The notes beneath the pieces are model-generated. The model was not told the DNA's origin. It made no database searches and was given only the letters and a program-made list of their open reading frames with translations. A DNA stretch of 64,000 nt from Pantoea agglomerans NBRC 102470 (lineage in GTDB: Bacteria > Pseudomonadota > Gammaproteobacteria > Enterobacterales > Enterobacteriaceae), in the NCBI RefSeq assembly GCF_001598475.1, contig NZ_BCZA01000003.1, forward strand, positions 124,001-188,000, given 5' to 3'. Shown here one piece after another: positions 7,456 to 19,110 of the stretch. Numbering within the stretch: position 1 is the first letter of the stretch; every line of letters begins with the position of its first letter. Both the position numbers and the translations under genes were made by a program.

Positions 7456-8250
7456 TTACAGACTTGTCAGACGTTTTTGCGCCTGCTTAGCAGATTCGGT
7501 GTCTGGATAAAGTTTGATCACCTGCTGGAAGACCGCTTTAGCTTTCGCTGTGTCTTTTTTCTCCTGCATGATGACGCCCACTTTCAACAACGCTTCTGCA
7601 GCTTTTGGCGACTTCGGATAGTTTTTCACTACCGTGGCGTAATAGTAAGCCGCGTCGTCCTTTTTGCCTTTGTTATAGTTCAGCTGTCCCAGCCAGTAAT
7701 TGGCGTTCGGCTGATAGGTCGAATCCGGGTAACGTTTTACCCACGCCTGGAGCGCGCTGATCGCCTGATCATACTGTTTCTTCTCCAGAATCAGCGCCAC
7801 AGCCGCATTGTAATCGCTGTTAGCGTCACCGGTCTGCGCAGGTGCGCTATCCGTTGATGCTGCCGCGCCTGCGGTTGCTGCTGCGCCGGTATCCGCTGCG
7901 GCATTACTGCCCGCTGCCTGCTGACCGCCGCTGGTGCTGGCGCTGCTCAGGCTGTCAATCTGCTGGTAAAGCTGCTTCTGCCGCTCAACCACCTGATTTA
8001 ACTGATACGTGTTTTGCTGGATTTGCCCACGCAGCGCGTCGATATCACGCTGGTTATCGCTCATCTGCTGCTGCAATTGCTGCATCAGCTGTGCCTGGGC
8101 ATTAGAAATTCGTTCAAGAGTGGTGACACGGTCTTCGACCGAGCCGGAGCCAACGCTACTGATTGACGCTTGGGCATTAGCGGCCCAGGGGGCCGCTACG
8201 CCAATCAGTAACGACAGACTCAACAGGTGATGTCTGAAGTTACTAACCAT
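7456..8250 (-). CDS. cpoB: Cell division coordinator CpoB (YbgF)
   Basis: CpoB is a periplasmic protein that links Tol-Pal activity to septal peptidoglycan synthesis through PBP1B. The 264-residue product has a signal peptide (about residues 1-26, ending AANA-QA). A Gln-rich coiled coil for trimerisation follows (about 35-100), then a Ser/Ala-rich linker and a C-terminal TPR domain (about 140-264; repeated YPDS/YPKS motifs). It is the last protein gene of the Tol-Pal cluster, 9 bases after pal. The tRNA-Lys operon follows, as in E. coli. Confidence 0.95.
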   Translation of the reverse strand: MVSNFRHHLLSLSLLIGVAAPWAANAQASISSVGSGSVEDRVTTLERISNAQAQLMQQLQQQMSDNQRDIDALRGQIQQNTYQLNQVVERQKQLYQQIDSLSSASTSGGQQAAGSNAAADTGAAATAGAAASTDSAPAQTGDANSDYNAAVALILEKKQYDQAISALQAWVKRYPDSTYQPNANYWLGQLNYNKGKKDDAAYYYATVVKNYPKSPKAAEALLKVGVIMQEKKDTAKAKAVFQQVIKLYPDTESAKQAQKRLTSL

Positions 8251-8259
8251 GTGATTCTC

Positions 8260-8790
8260 TTAGTAGACCAGAACGGCACGACGGTTTTTAGAATACGCTG
8301 CTTCGTCATGACCCAGAACGGCTGGCTTCTCTTTACCGTAAGATACGATAGACATCTGATCAGCCGACACGCCTTTGCCCTGCAGGTACATTTTAACCGC
8401 GTTAGCACGACGTTCGCCCAGGGCGATGTTGTATTCCGGCGTACCGCGCTCATCCGCATGACCTTCGATGGTCACTTTGTATGACGGGTTGCTGCGCAGG
8501 AAGGTTGCATGCTGATCCAGCATCTGTGCGTAATCAGACTGAACGTCATACTTGTCCAGGCCGAAGTACACGATGTTGTTCTGCTGCAGCTGCTGCATCT
8601 GCAGACGAGCCTGCTCGTCAGAAGACATGTTGCCGCCGTTGCCGTTCATGCCAGAATTTGCACCGTAAGCGCCGCCATCAGCACCCATGCCAGTCTGGTC
8701 ATTGTTGTTGTTCTTGTGTGAGCTACAAGCCGCTACTGCCAGAACCGGCAGAGCCAGCATCAAACCCTTCAGCACTTTGTTCAGTTGCAT
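8260..8790 (-). CDS. pal: Peptidoglycan-associated outer-membrane lipoprotein Pal
   Basis: Pal anchors the outer membrane to peptidoglycan and is the outer-membrane end of the Tol system. The 176-residue precursor has a lipobox (LAVAAC, lipidated Cys22), a Gly/Asn-rich linker, and an OmpA-like domain with the peptidoglycan-binding segment [16 protein letters not shown] and the RRAN motif. It lies between tolB (50-base gap) and cpoB (9-base gap) in the same operon. Confidence 0.97.
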   Translation of the reverse strand: MQLNKVLKGLMLALPVLAVAACSSHKNNNNDQTGMGADGGAYGANSGMNGNGGNMSSDEQARLQMQQLQQNNIVYFGLDKYDVQSDYAQMLDQHATFLRSNPSYKVTIEGHADERGTPEYNIALGERRANAVKMYLQGKGVSADQMSIVSYGKEKPAVLGHDEAAYSKNRRAVLVY

Positions 8791-8840
8791 TTCAAAATCC
8801 CATTATTGTTTATTGTTTGTGATGTCTGAACTGTCAGACA

Positions 8841-10136
8841 TTACAGATACGGCGACCAGGCAGGAAATTTTACCTGTCCATCAGTTGCCGGAAGACGCGC
8901 TTTGAAACGGCCGTCGGTAGAAACCAACTGCAACACGGAACCCATACCCTGAGTAGAGCTGTAGATTACCATTGTGCCATTGGGTGCCAGGCTCGGCGTT
9001 TCATCCAGGAACGTGTCCGTTAACGTTTGAACGGCTCCCGTTTCCAGATCCTGTTTGGCGACGTGTTGAGCACCACCGTTGGTGCTAATCATCACCATAG
9101 ACTTACCATCTGTTGCGACATCCGCATCCTGGTTCTGACCGCCTTCCCAGGTAATACGTTGTGGCGCGCCACCGTTAAGTCCGACTTTGTAGATTTGTGG
9201 AGCACCAGCCTGATCGGAGGTGTAAGCCAGTGTCTGGCTGTCCGGGAACCAGGTTGGTTCGGTGCTGTTATAGCGACCATCGGTAATCTGACGCGTCTGA
9301 CCTGAGGCCAGATCCATCACATAGAGGTTCAGGCTGCCGGTTTTAGAGAGCGCGAACGCCAGTTTAGAGCCATCCGGCGAGAACGCTGGGGCACCGTTGT
9401 GACGTGGATAGGAGGCGATCTGACGGATAGCACCGTTCGACAGCGTCTGTACCACCAGCGCAGATTTGCCGCTTTCAAAGGTCACGTAAGCAACTTTGCT
9501 GCCATCCGGAGACCAGGCTGGCGACATCAGCGGCTGTGGTGAACGATGCACGACAAACTGGTTGTAACCATCGTAGTCAGCAACGCGCAGCTCATACGGG
9601 AACTGGCCGCCGTTGGTCTGCACCACATAGGCGATACGGGTACGGAAAGCGCCCTTGATGCCGGTCAGCTTCAGGAACGTTTCGTCACTGGCCGTGTGAG
9701 CGGCATAACGCAGCCACTGCTTCGTCACTTTATAACTGTTTTGTGCCAGCACGGTACCGGGAGCACCGCCGGTGTCGACCAACTGGTACGAAACCTGATA
9801 GCTGCCATCCGGGTTAGACGCGACCTGACCGACGACCACGGCATCAATGCCGAGTGCACTCCACGCGGCAGGCTGAACTTCCTGCGCGCTGGCAGGCTGC
9901 TGTGGCAGACGCGAGCGATCCAGTGGATTAAATTTGCCACTGTTGCGCAGGTCAGCTGCAACGATGCCGCCGATATCTTCCGGCGCTGCGCCAGCACCGG
10001 CCCATTTAAACGGCACCACGCCAATCGGGCGCGCAGTGTTGACACCCTGGGTGATCTCAATTCGAACTTCTGCATGCAGCATGGCTGCCCACAGCAGGAT
10101 AAAAAAGCCTAACGTAACGCGAAGAGCTTGCTTCAT
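8841..10136 (-). CDS. tolB: Tol-Pal system periplasmic protein TolB
   Basis: TolB is the soluble periplasmic component that binds Pal and the C-terminal domain of TolA. The 431-residue precursor has a signal peptide ending near LHAEVRIEI, an N-terminal domain (to about 165), and a six-bladed beta-propeller. The propeller repeats are obvious: [52 protein letters not shown]. About 115 bases separate it from tolA, so it may also have its own promoter. Confidence 0.97.
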   Translation of the reverse strand: MKQALRVTLGFFILLWAAMLHAEVRIEITQGVNTARPIGVVPFKWAGAGAAPEDIGGIVAADLRNSGKFNPLDRSRLPQQPASAQEVQPAAWSALGIDAVVVGQVASNPDGSYQVSYQLVDTGGAPGTVLAQNSYKVTKQWLRYAAHTASDETFLKLTGIKGAFRTRIAYVVQTNGGQFPYELRVADYDGYNQFVVHRSPQPLMSPAWSPDGSKVAYVTFESGKSALVVQTLSNGAIRQIASYPRHNGAPAFSPDGSKLAFALSKTGSLNLYVMDLASGQTRQITDGRYNSTEPTWFPDSQTLAYTSDQAGAPQIYKVGLNGGAPQRITWEGGQNQDADVATDGKSMVMISTNGGAQHVAKQDLETGAVQTLTDTFLDETPSLAPNGTMVIYSSTQGMGSVLQLVSTDGRFKARLPATDGQVKFPAWSPYL

Positions 10137-10251
10137 TTTATCTCCCTTATCTGAACCTCAGTCCACGATAATTGGCACTGTTCCTGGAAACCACGAGTAC
10201 AACTTAAGTACGGCACGCTAAACATAGATCAACTTGCCGCCCGTTACTGCA

Positions 10252-11553
10252 TTATTGCGGTTTAAAACGCATTGGGGCGTTTTTAAACACTTCGTAGACC
10301 GCCTGCGAAGGCGGCTTCGGAATACGTGCCTGTTTTGCGGCAGCAATCGCGGCCTGACAGAGCGCGGGATCGCCACCCTCTGACTTAACATCAATCAACA
10401 AGCCATCAGGCGCAAGTTTAATCCGCAAATCACAGGTTTTTCCGCGATACAGATCCGCATCATAGAATCGGCTCTGAATCGCACTCACAACCTGACCCAT
10501 GTAGGAGTTGATTTCCGCGCCTGATGCACCCGCTTTCTTCTGGTTTCCCTGCCCTGCTGCGCCGCCAGAGGTGCCGCTTTTCGGTGCATTTTTACCGGAA
10601 GCGAGTCCACCCAGCAAATCATCGACATCGCTGTCGTTGGCAGCATCGGCGGCGGCTTTCGCTTTAGCATCCGCTTTGGCCTTAGCGGCAGCATCGGCTT
10701 TGGCTTTCGCCGCGGCATCGGCTTTCGCTTTCGCGGCAGCTTCCGCCTTCTCTTTGGCGGCCTCTTTAGCCGCTTCCGCTTTCTCTTTTGCTGCTTCTGC
10801 GGCTTTCTCTTTCGCCGCCTCTGCGGCTTTTTCTTTGGCCTCAGCTGCTTTTTGTTTAGCCTCTTCAGCCGCTTTGGCTTTGGCATCCGCCGCCGCTTTC
10901 ACTTTGGCCTCAGCCGCGGCTTTCGCATCTGCTTCAGATTTCGCCTTCGCTTCCGCAACGGCCTTCTCTTTTGCAGCAGCGGCAGCGGCGGCTTTCGCCT
11001 GCTGATCAGCCTGCTTCTTTGCTTCGGCTGCGGCCTGTTTCGCCTGCTCAGCCGCGGCTTTTGCCTGCGCATCTGCCTGAGCTTTTGCATCCGCTTTGGC
11101 TTTGGCAGCCGCCGCTTCCGCCGTTTTTTGCTGCTCCTGCGCCTGCTTAGCAGCGTCTTCGGCAGCCTTCTGCTGCTCAGCCTGCTGTTTTGCCTCTTCT
11201 TTCGCGGTTTCCTGCGCGGCTAAACGCTCTTTTTCCAGCGCTTTCAGACGCTGCTGTTCAGCAGCCTGTTTCTGTTGCAGCTCTTCAGCCTGCTGCTGCG
11301 CCTGCTTTTTACGCTGCTGCTCAGCCCGCTGGCTGTCACTTTGCTGGTTCTGCTGACGATTGTATTGACTCACGACGGCACCGGGATCGACCATCACTGC
11401 ATCAATATCGCTGCCTCCGCCACCCGCACTGCTGGCGTCAATGTGCTCATTAAACGAGCTCCAAATCAGCAGCGCGATCAGCACGATATGCAGAATCACC
11501 GAAATGATTATCGCGCGCTTTAACTTCTCGTTTTGCTCGGTTGCCTTCGACAC
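10252..11553 (-). CDS. tolA: Tol-Pal system inner-membrane protein TolA
   Basis: TolA spans the periplasm and carries proton-motive-force energy from TolQR to TolB/Pal. The 433-residue product has one membrane helix (about 14-34). A very long Ala/Lys/Glu-rich helical domain II follows (about 60-310, with KAKADA/KEKAEAA repeats), then a globular C-terminal domain III (about 340-433) with the conserved YRGKTCDLRIKLAPDG. It lies 27 bases after tolR. The repetitive domain II is a region where assembly errors or length polymorphism are common. Confidence 0.97.
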   Translation of the reverse strand: MSKATEQNEKLKRAIIISVILHIVLIALLIWSSFNEHIDASSAGGGGSDIDAVMVDPGAVVSQYNRQQNQQSDSQRAEQQRKKQAQQQAEELQQKQAAEQQRLKALEKERLAAQETAKEEAKQQAEQQKAAEDAAKQAQEQQKTAEAAAAKAKADAKAQADAQAKAAAEQAKQAAAEAKKQADQQAKAAAAAAAKEKAVAEAKAKSEADAKAAAEAKVKAAADAKAKAAEEAKQKAAEAKEKAAEAAKEKAAEAAKEKAEAAKEAAKEKAEAAAKAKADAAAKAKADAAAKAKADAKAKAAADAANDSDVDDLLGGLASGKNAPKSGTSGGAAGQGNQKKAGASGAEINSYMGQVVSAIQSRFYDADLYRGKTCDLRIKLAPDGLLIDVKSEGGDPALCQAAIAAAKQARIPKPPSQAVYEVFKNAPMRFKPQ

Positions 11554-11580
11554 ACTCGGTTCCCAAAAAACGGTTCGATT

Positions 11581-12012
11581 TTAAATCGGCTGCGTCATCA
11601 AACCGACAGATTTAACACCCGCCTGGTGCAGCAGGTTGAGCGCTTTAATAATTTCATCGTAAGGCACCTCTTTCGCGCCCCCGATCAAAAAGACCGTCTT
11701 AGGATTCGCTTCCAGTCGACGCTGCGCTTCGCTGATTACCTGCTCTGGTGGAAGTTGATCCATACGATCGTGATCCACGACCAGGCTGTACTGACCCACG
11801 CCCGCTACTTCGACAATCACCGGCGGATTATCATCGCTGGCAACGGTTTTCGAATCGGTCGCATCAGGCAGATCCACTTCCACGCTCTGGGTAATAATGG
11901 GCGCCGTTGCCATGAAGATCAGCAACAGCACCAACAGGACGTCCAGTAGCGGAACGATGTTGATTTCCGACTTCAGGTCGCGGCGTTTGCGACCACGTAC
12001 TCTGGCCATCAT
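11581..12012 (-). CDS. tolR: Tol-Pal system protein TolR
   Basis: TolR is an ExbD-like proton-channel partner of TolQ. The 143-residue protein has one N-terminal membrane helix carrying the essential aspartate (Asp24 in PLLDVLLVLLL), then a periplasmic domain. It lies 10 bases after tolQ and 27 before tolA in the tolQRAB operon. Confidence 0.97.
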   Translation of the reverse strand: MMARVRGRKRRDLKSEINIVPLLDVLLVLLLIFMATAPIITQSVEVDLPDATDSKTVASDDNPPVIVEVAGVGQYSLVVDHDRMDQLPPEQVISEAQRRLEANPKTVFLIGGAKEVPYDEIIKALNLLHQAGVKSVGLMTQPI

Positions 12013-12022
12013 TAACCTCTAT

Positions 12023-13110
<1,088 letters not shown>

Positions 13111-13288
13111 TCTACATCCCGGCCTCGTTTTAAACGTTGTTACTATACGCAAGAGAATTGGGGTTGGGAATGGCTCGTCAGAGCCAGGCGAAAATAATTA
13201 TCGCTCCGTAACAAACGGAACGATTTCAGGGAGATTAATTGACCAGACGCTGACAAAAATTCACTGACAGCGCCGATGAGGCGGGGTC

Positions 13289-13582
13289 TTAAAGATAAAA
13301 ACGGTAAAGCGCAATAAATAGCAACAGCATGGCGGGTAACGGGGCAAACAGCGCCTGCCATCGGGTTTGCTGTGGCCGGAAGCCCACACCGTGGATCACC
13401 CCACTGCAGACCGCCCAGATCAGCACCAGCCCCTGCAGAGCCGGTAACTGGCCTGCCTGATTGGCAAAGCGTGTCGGATCCCACATCACGCCGCCTGCGG
13501 TCAGCAGCGCCAGCAGCAGTGAAAGGGCCCGTAACGGGCCCTTATCCATCAGATCATACAGCATCCGAATTAGCGTTCGCAT
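13289..13582 (-). CDS. ybgE: Cyd operon protein YbgE
   Basis: This is a 97-residue membrane protein with three hydrophobic segments, conserved at the end of cydABX operons. Its molecular role is poorly defined. The match to E. coli YbgE is clear (RMLYDLMDKGPLRALSLLLA, HGVGFRP). Its ATG overlaps the cydX stop codon (TGATG). A gap of about 180 bases before ybgC separates the cyd and tol transcription units. Confidence 0.9.
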   Translation of the reverse strand: MRTLIRMLYDLMDKGPLRALSLLLALLTAGGVMWDPTRFANQAGQLPALQGLVLIWAVCSGVIHGVGFRPQQTRWQALFAPLPAMLLLFIALYRFYL

Positions 13583-13686
13583 CAGTGAGGCTCATCCTGC
13601 GCTTCAATGTGCTCAATCGCCAGCGCGGTCACGATACCAAAGGCACAGGCCAGCAACGTGCCGAGAATCCAGGCAAAATACCACAT
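13582..13686 (-). CDS. cydX: Cytochrome bd-I oxidase small subunit CydX
   Basis: This is a 34-residue single-helix protein (MWYFAWILGTLLACAFG, then an acidic tail ending DEPH) that stabilises the haem b558/b595/d centre of cytochrome bd. The sequence is typical of CydX (MWYFAWILG). It starts 15 bases after cydB with a good ribosome-binding site (AAGGAGAC), and its stop overlaps the ybgE start. It is easily missed because of its length. Confidence 0.93.
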   Translation of the reverse strand: MWYFAWILGTLLACAFGIVTALAIEHIEAQDEPH

Positions 13687-13701
13687 GCGACGTCTCCTTA
13701 A

Positions 13702-14841
13702 TTAATAGAGTGAGTGACTGTTGCTTTCAATATGCTCTTTGGTGATACGACCAAACATCTTCCAGTAGCACCAGGTGGTGTAGGCCAGAATGATCGGCAC
13801 AAAGATAGCGGCGGCAACGGTCATGGTTTGCAGCGTCAGCAGGCTGGACGTTGCGTCCCACATGGTCAGGCTCATACCCGGCACCGTGCTGGATGGCATG
13901 ATGAACGGGAACATCGCAATGCCGGCTGTCATGATGACGCAGGCCAGCGTCAGTGAGGAGAACAGGAACGCCCAGGCGCCCTTCTCAACCCGCGAGCAGA
14001 GTATGGTCAGCAGCGGCAGCACAGCGCCCAGCAGCGGGAACAGCCACAGCACAGGGTGGTTCTGGAAGTTGACCATCCAGGCACCCGCTTCGCGCACTAC
14101 GGTTTTGCCCAGTGGGTTAGAGGCGGCGAAGTGATCCATGGTGCTGGTCACCACATAACCATCGATACCATATTTCACCCAGACGCCCGCCAGGATAAAG
14201 CAGACCATCATCACCAGGGCGGCAAGTTGTGCTGCGGTGCGTGAACGCAGATGCAGTTCGCCGGTAGTGCGCATCTGCAGATAGGTTGCACCCTGCGCCA
14301 GAATCATCGCCACACTGACCACACCCGCCAGCAGCCCAAACGGATTCAGCAGCTGGAAGAAGTTACCGGTATAGAACAGGCGCAGATACTCATCGGCATG
14401 GAACGGCACGCCCTGTAACAGGTTGCCAAACGCTACGCCGATCACCAGCGGCGGCACGAAGCTGCCAATGAAAATCCCCCAGTCCCAGGCGCCGCGCCAG
14501 CGATTGTCTTCAATCTTCGAGCGGTAATCGAAGCCAACCGGGCGGAAGAACAGCGACGCGAGCACCAGAATCATCGCCACGTAGAAGCCAGAGAAGGCTG
14601 CCGCGTAAACCATCGGCCAGGCGGCAAACAGCGCGCCACCTGCGGTGATCAGCCAGACCTGGTTACCGTCCCAGTGTGGGGCGATACTGTTAATCATGAT
14701 ACGACGTTCAGTATCATTCCGGCCCAGAATGCGTGTCAGCATCCCGACACCCATATCAAAACCATCTGCGGCGGCAAAGCCAATCAGCAGCACGCCAATC
14801 AACAGCCACCAGACAAAGCGCAGAACTTCATAATCAAACAT
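13702..14841 (-). CDS. cydB: Cytochrome bd-I ubiquinol oxidase subunit II
   Basis: CydB is the second large subunit of the high-affinity cytochrome bd oxidase in the inner membrane. The 379-residue protein has about eight to nine hydrophobic helices and opens with the conserved MFDYEVLRFVWWLLIGVLL. It retains GFDMGVGML and the family's APHWDGNQVWLITAGG motif. It follows cydA after 11 bases. Confidence 0.97.
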   Translation of the reverse strand: MFDYEVLRFVWWLLIGVLLIGFAAADGFDMGVGMLTRILGRNDTERRIMINSIAPHWDGNQVWLITAGGALFAAWPMVYAAAFSGFYVAMILVLASLFFRPVGFDYRSKIEDNRWRGAWDWGIFIGSFVPPLVIGVAFGNLLQGVPFHADEYLRLFYTGNFFQLLNPFGLLAGVVSVAMILAQGATYLQMRTTGELHLRSRTAAQLAALVMMVCFILAGVWVKYGIDGYVVTSTMDHFAASNPLGKTVVREAGAWMVNFQNHPVLWLFPLLGAVLPLLTILCSRVEKGAWAFLFSSLTLACVIMTAGIAMFPFIMPSSTVPGMSLTMWDATSSLLTLQTMTVAAAIFVPIILAYTTWCYWKMFGRITKEHIESNSHSLY

Positions 14842-14852
14842 GGTCGCTCTCC

Positions 14853-16424
14853 TTATCCCTGTACCGGCTGGGTGATTGCCGTGATCTGCTCATGATGATA
14901 ACGCCCGGTTTTCAGGCTGCTCGGCCCAAGGCGGGCGAATTTGAACATCAGGTACATCTCAGCCACCAGGAACATTGTGTAGAGTCCGCAGATCAGGATC
15001 ATGGAGAACAGCAGATCGCCAACGGTCAGAGAGGAGTTGGCCACCGCAGTCGGCAGAACTTCACCGATAGCCCACGGCTGACGACCATACTCCGCCACAA
15101 ACCAGCCTGATTCGATAGCGATCCACGGCAACGGAATACCAAACAGCGCCGCTTTCAGTAACCAGCGATTTTTACCGATGCGGTTACGCAGTACGCTCCA
15201 GAACGCCAGCGCGATAATGCCCAGCAGCAGTACGCCACACAGCACCATGATGCGGAAGGCGAAATAGAGCGGGGCGACACGCGGGATAGAGTCCTGCGTC
15301 GCCTGTTTAATCTGCGCTTCGGTTGCATCAGCCACGTTGTCGGTATAACGCTTCAGCAGCAGACCGTAGCCGAGATCCTGTTTGTGACTGTTGAACGCAT
15401 CACGCACCGCCGGATCCTGGCTGCCACCGCGCAGCTCATTCAGCAGGGCATAGGCTTTCATGCCGTTGCGGATGCGCACTTCATGCTGTGCCATCAGATC
15501 TTTCAGGCCGGTGACCGGCGTATCGGTTGATCGGGTGGCGATCAGGCCCAGCAGCCAGGGGATCTGTACTGCGTATCGGTTCTCCTGAGTTGCCTGATCG
15601 GGCAGGCCAAACAGGGTAAACGAGGCCGGTGCCGGCTGGGTTTCCCACTCCGCTTCGATAGCGGCCAGTTTGGTTTTCTGCACGTCACCCATTTCGTATC
15701 CTGACTCATCGCCCAGAACGATGACTGACAGTACCGCCGCCATGCCAAAGCTGGCTGCGATAGCGAACGAGCGTTTAGCAAAGGCGAAATCACGGCCTTT
15801 CAGCATGTACCAGGCGCTGATGCCCATAATAAACATCGCACCGGTGGTGTAACCGGCTGCCACGGTGTGCACGAATTTCACCTGCGCGACCGGGTTCAGC
15901 ACCAGCTCTGAGAAGCTGACCATCTCCATGCGCATGGTTTCGAAGTTGAACTCAGAGGCGATCGGGTTCTGCATCCAGCCGTTAGCCACCAGAATCCACA
16001 GCGCCGACATGTTTGAGCCCAGCGCCACCAGCCAGGTGACGGCGAGGTGCTGCACTTTGCCCAGGCGATCCCAGCCAAAAAAGAACAGGCCAACAAAGGT
16101 GGATTCCAGGAAGAACGCCATCAGACCTTCGATGGCGAGCGGCGCGCCGAAGATATCGCCGACGTAGTGAGAGTAATATGACCAGTTAGTCCCGAACTGA
16201 AATTCCATGGTCAGGCCGGTGGCGACACCCAGCGCAAAGTTAATACCGAATAACTTGCCCCAGAACTTCGTCATATCTTTATAGATTTGTTTGCCGCTCA
16301 GGACATATACCGTTTCCATGATCGCCAGCAAGAACGCCATACCCAGCGTTAAAGGGACGAACAGAAAATGGTACATCGCCGTTAAGGCAAACTGTAACCG
16401 CGACAGCTCGACGATATCTAACAT
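14853..16424 (-). CDS. cydA: Cytochrome bd-I ubiquinol oxidase subunit I
   Basis: CydA oxidises ubiquinol and holds haems b558, b595 and d. The 523-residue product opens [20 protein letters not shown], with the haem ligand His19 in place. The Q-loop lies in the middle (about 250-330). It is the first gene of cydABX-ybgE. The long upstream region holds FNR- and ArcA-like sites, consistent with induction under low oxygen. Confidence 0.97.
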   Translation of the reverse strand: MLDIVELSRLQFALTAMYHFLFVPLTLGMAFLLAIMETVYVLSGKQIYKDMTKFWGKLFGINFALGVATGLTMEFQFGTNWSYYSHYVGDIFGAPLAIEGLMAFFLESTFVGLFFFGWDRLGKVQHLAVTWLVALGSNMSALWILVANGWMQNPIASEFNFETMRMEMVSFSELVLNPVAQVKFVHTVAAGYTTGAMFIMGISAWYMLKGRDFAFAKRSFAIAASFGMAAVLSVIVLGDESGYEMGDVQKTKLAAIEAEWETQPAPASFTLFGLPDQATQENRYAVQIPWLLGLIATRSTDTPVTGLKDLMAQHEVRIRNGMKAYALLNELRGGSQDPAVRDAFNSHKQDLGYGLLLKRYTDNVADATEAQIKQATQDSIPRVAPLYFAFRIMVLCGVLLLGIIALAFWSVLRNRIGKNRWLLKAALFGIPLPWIAIESGWFVAEYGRQPWAIGEVLPTAVANSSLTVGDLLFSMILICGLYTMFLVAEMYLMFKFARLGPSSLKTGRYHHEQITAITQPVQG

Positions 16425-16757
16425 AAGGACTCCTTGCTCCTCGCTTTGTCTCCGTCACGCGCGCGATCAGATCGAACGCAATCAGAGTCAGCAACGACTG
16501 TTTATTGATTCCAGTTTTTTATTACCCGCAGAACAGGTCTGTGAGCTGCCCGAACAGGCGAGTAGCGAATGAAGCAGCTCAGAAAATTGTCAATCAGCGC
16601 TTTCGTTAACGCGTGCTTTAACAGGAGGAAAGCGGGTGTAATCCCGGGTTGAGCAGACGTTTGAAAATTTGTGTAAAAGGCTGGATTGATGCAGCGCAAT
16701 TTACGCCCTTAGCGTTGCGCTTTGCCAGAGATATAGTTGGATATAAGTCGCGATTAA

Positions 16758-16771
16758 TTGATCTGGATTAA
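16758..16771. promoter_or_regulatory. Candidate FNR site upstream of cydA
   Basis: TTGATCTGGATTAA matches TTGAT-N4-ATCAA at nine of ten conserved positions. Its position upstream of cydA agrees with known FNR control of cydAB. Sequence match only. Confidence 0.5.
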
Positions 16772-16808
16772 CGCAATAAGTTTCCAGATAGGGTCAGGTA
16801 GGTTTCTT

Positions 16809-16823
16809 GTTAATGAGATGTCA
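16809..16823. promoter_or_regulatory. Candidate ArcA site upstream of cydA
   Basis: GTTAATGAGATGTCA agrees with the ArcA-P consensus GTTAATTAAATGTTA at 12 of 15 positions. ArcA activates cydAB at low oxygen in E. coli. Inferred. Confidence 0.5.
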
Positions 16824-16953
16824 GTAATGAAATAAAGCGCGAAGAAATAATTTACCTTTGACACTTTTCCTTAACGTGATGAGCCGCAGACCGGTTATTT
16901 CACCGCGCACTCTTCTCTTTAGCTTCCTGCGTTATAGCTCTCATTTACAGGCA

Positions 16954-16979
16954 TAAAAAAAGCCACCCGAAGGTGGCTT
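16954..16979 (-). terminator. Rho-independent terminator of the suc operon
   Basis: On the minus strand AGCCACC-TTCG-GGTGGCT is followed by seven T, about 20 bases after the sucD stop. In E. coli the sucD 3' UTR gives the small RNA SdhX; here the 3' UTR is only about 45 bases, so an SdhX equivalent would have to be short or reach into the coding sequence. Confidence 0.88.
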
Positions 16980-16998
16980 AGTCTCAGATGACGCTGAC

Positions 16999-17874
16999 TT
17001 ATTTAGCAGGTAATACGGCTTTAACTGCGTCACCGATATCCGCCAGGCTGCGGACGGTTTTCACGCCTGCCGCTTCCAGCGCAGCAAATTTCTCATCTGC
17101 TGTACCTTTACCACCGGCAATGATGGCGCCAGCATGGCCCATACGCTTGCCTTTTGGCGCGGTGACGCCAGCAATGTAGCCTACAACCGGCTTGGTCACG
17201 TGCTCTTTAATGAAGGCTGCAGCTTCTTCTTCTGCGCTACCGCCGATCTCACCGATCATCACGATAACTTCAGTCTGTGGATCATCCTGGAACATTTTCA
17301 GGATGTCGATGAAGTTAGAGCCTGGGATCGGGTCACCACCGATGCCAACGCAGGTTGACTGGCCGTAGCCGATATCCGTGGTCTGCTTAACCGCTTCATA
17401 GGTCAGGGTGCCTGAACGTGACACGATACCGACGCGGCCCGGCTGGTGAATGTGGCCCGGCATGATGCCGATTTTACATTCGCCTGGGGTGATAACGCCT
17501 GGGCAGTTTGGACCGATCATCCGCACGCCTGCTTCATCCAGCTTCACTTTCACGGTCAGCATATCCAGGGTCGGGATGCCTTCGGTGATGGTGATGATCA
17601 GTTTGATGCCCGCGTCGATCGCTTCCAGGATGCCATCTTTACAGAAAGGAGCCGGAACGTAGATCACAGTGGCGGTCGCGCCTGTTGCTTCTACCGCTTC
17701 GCGAACGGTGTTGAACACCGGCAGGCCGAGATGGGTCGTGCCACCTTTGCCTGGCGTCACGCCGCCAACCAGTTGGGTGCCGTATGCCAGCGCCTGCTCA
17801 GAATGGAAAGTCCCCTGGCCACCGGTGAAACCCTGGCAAATGACTTTGGTGTTTTTGTCGATCAGAATGGACAT
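16999..17874 (-). CDS. sucD: Succinyl-CoA synthetase alpha subunit
   Basis: SucD is the CoA-binding, phosphohistidine-bearing subunit of succinyl-CoA synthetase (succinyl-CoA + ADP + Pi to succinate + ATP + CoA). The 291-residue protein has the active-site His247 in [10 protein letters not shown], the CoA-binding fold at the N-terminus ([14 protein letters not shown]) and [10 protein letters not shown]. Its start overlaps the sucC stop by one base. It is the last gene of sucABCD and is followed by a terminator. Confidence 0.98.
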   Translation of the reverse strand: MSILIDKNTKVICQGFTGGQGTFHSEQALAYGTQLVGGVTPGKGGTTHLGLPVFNTVREAVEATGATATVIYVPAPFCKDGILEAIDAGIKLIITITEGIPTLDMLTVKVKLDEAGVRMIGPNCPGVITPGECKIGIMPGHIHQPGRVGIVSRSGTLTYEAVKQTTDIGYGQSTCVGIGGDPIPGSNFIDILKMFQDDPQTEVIVMIGEIGGSAEEEAAAFIKEHVTKPVVGYIAGVTAPKGKRMGHAGAIIAGGKGTADEKFAALEAAGVKTVRSLADIGDAVKAVLPAK

Positions 17875-19040
17875 TATTTACCCTCCGCGGCAGCAACAAC
17901 ACGCTGTGCGGCGTCTGTCAGGCTGGTTGCTGCAATGATGTTCAGACCGCTGTCCGCCAGTTTCTGGGCGCCCAGCTCGGCGTTGTTACCTTCCAGACGT
18001 ACCACAACTGGTACGTTCACACCCACTTCAGCGACTGCGCCGATGATGCCGTCGGCAATCAGGTCGCAGCGTACGATACCGCCGAAGATGTTAACGAATA
18101 CGGCTTTAACCGCATCGTCAGACAGGATGATTTTGAAGGCTTCGGTCACGCGCTCTTTGGTTGCGCCGCCGCCGACATCAAGGAAGTTGGCCGGTTGACC
18201 GCCGTGGTGTTTAACGATGTCCATGGTGCCCATCGCCAGACCTGCGCCGTTAACCATACAACCGATGTTGCCTTCCAGCGCAACATAGTTCAGTTCCCAC
18301 TGTGTAGCATGGGCTTCACGCGGATCTTCCTGGCTTGGATCGCGCATTTCGCGCAGCTCTGGCTGACGGAACAGGGCATTGCCATCGGCACCCAGTTTGC
18401 CATCCAGGCAGATCAGGTCGCCCTGTTTGGTGATCACCAGCGGGTTGATCTCAACCATCGCCAGATCGCGCTCCAGGAACAGTGTCGCCAGACCCATGAA
18501 GATCTTGGTGAACTGGCCAACCAGCTTGCCGGTCAGGCCAAGTTTGAACGCCAGCTCACGACCCTGATAAGGCTGCGGGCCGGTCAGTGGATCCAGCGCC
18601 ATTTTGTGGATCAGGTGCGGGGTCTCTTCCGCCACTTTTTCAATTTCCACGCCGCCTTCAGTTGAGGCCATGAAAATTACGCGACGTGTTGCGCGATCGA
18701 CCACAGCGCCCAGATAGAGCTCCTGATCGATATCGGTCGCCGCTTCAACCAGAATCTGGTTTACCGGCTGGCCGTTTGCGTCTGTCTGATAGGTAACCAG
18801 GCGTTTGCCCAGCCAGTTTTCAGCAAAAGCGCGAATCTCTTCTTTGCTGTTAACCACTTTCACACCGCCCGCTTTACCGCGGCCACCGGCATGAACCTGA
18901 CATTTAACTACCCACGGGCCTGCGCCAATTTTAGAGGCTGCTTCTTCCGCTTCACGTGGTGTAGTACAGGCGTAACCCGTTGGTGCCGGCATGCCATACC
19001 GTGCAAACAGTTGTTTCGCCTGGTATTCGTGTAAGTTCAT
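17874..19040 (-). CDS. sucC: Succinyl-CoA synthetase beta subunit
   Basis: SucC is the nucleotide-binding subunit of succinyl-CoA synthetase. It has 388 residues with an N-terminal ATP-grasp domain ([16 protein letters not shown]) and a C-terminal CoA-ligase domain ([13 protein letters not shown]). Length and sequence agree with E. coli SucC. It is translationally coupled to sucD (one-base overlap) and lies 70 bases after sucB. Confidence 0.98.
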   Translation of the reverse strand: MNLHEYQAKQLFARYGMPAPTGYACTTPREAEEAASKIGAGPWVVKCQVHAGGRGKAGGVKVVNSKEEIRAFAENWLGKRLVTYQTDANGQPVNQILVEAATDIDQELYLGAVVDRATRRVIFMASTEGGVEIEKVAEETPHLIHKMALDPLTGPQPYQGRELAFKLGLTGKLVGQFTKIFMGLATLFLERDLAMVEINPLVITKQGDLICLDGKLGADGNALFRQPELREMRDPSQEDPREAHATQWELNYVALEGNIGCMVNGAGLAMGTMDIVKHHGGQPANFLDVGGGATKERVTEAFKIILSDDAVKAVFVNIFGGIVRCDLIADGIIGAVAEVGVNVPVVVRLEGNNAELGAQKLADSGLNIIAATSLTDAAQRVVAAAEGK

Positions 19041-19110
19041 GATGTTCTATCCATTCAGGTCTGAAAAGAGTAATGAGGTTGGGCGCGCGGCAAGGCGCGC
19101 CCGGTGAAAA

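Larger units (their letters stand above)
16425..16953 (-). promoter_or_regulatory. Long upstream region of cydA (about 530 bases, no gene)
   Basis: I see no credible ORF in this stretch. It should hold the cydA promoter(s). In E. coli the comparable region carries several promoters controlled by ArcA and FNR. The AT-rich part, 16735-16860, contains the two candidate sites listed separately. The E. coli mngRAB genes found between sucD and cydA are absent. Confidence 0.7.

Noticed and set aside
10508-11005. Ala/Ser-rich frame antisense to tolA
   Set aside because: It results from the Ala/Lys codon repeats of TolA domain II and is not a gene.
16502-16699. Small minus-strand frame upstream of cydA
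   Set aside because: It lies in the promoter region, has no family resemblance and no good ribosome-binding site.
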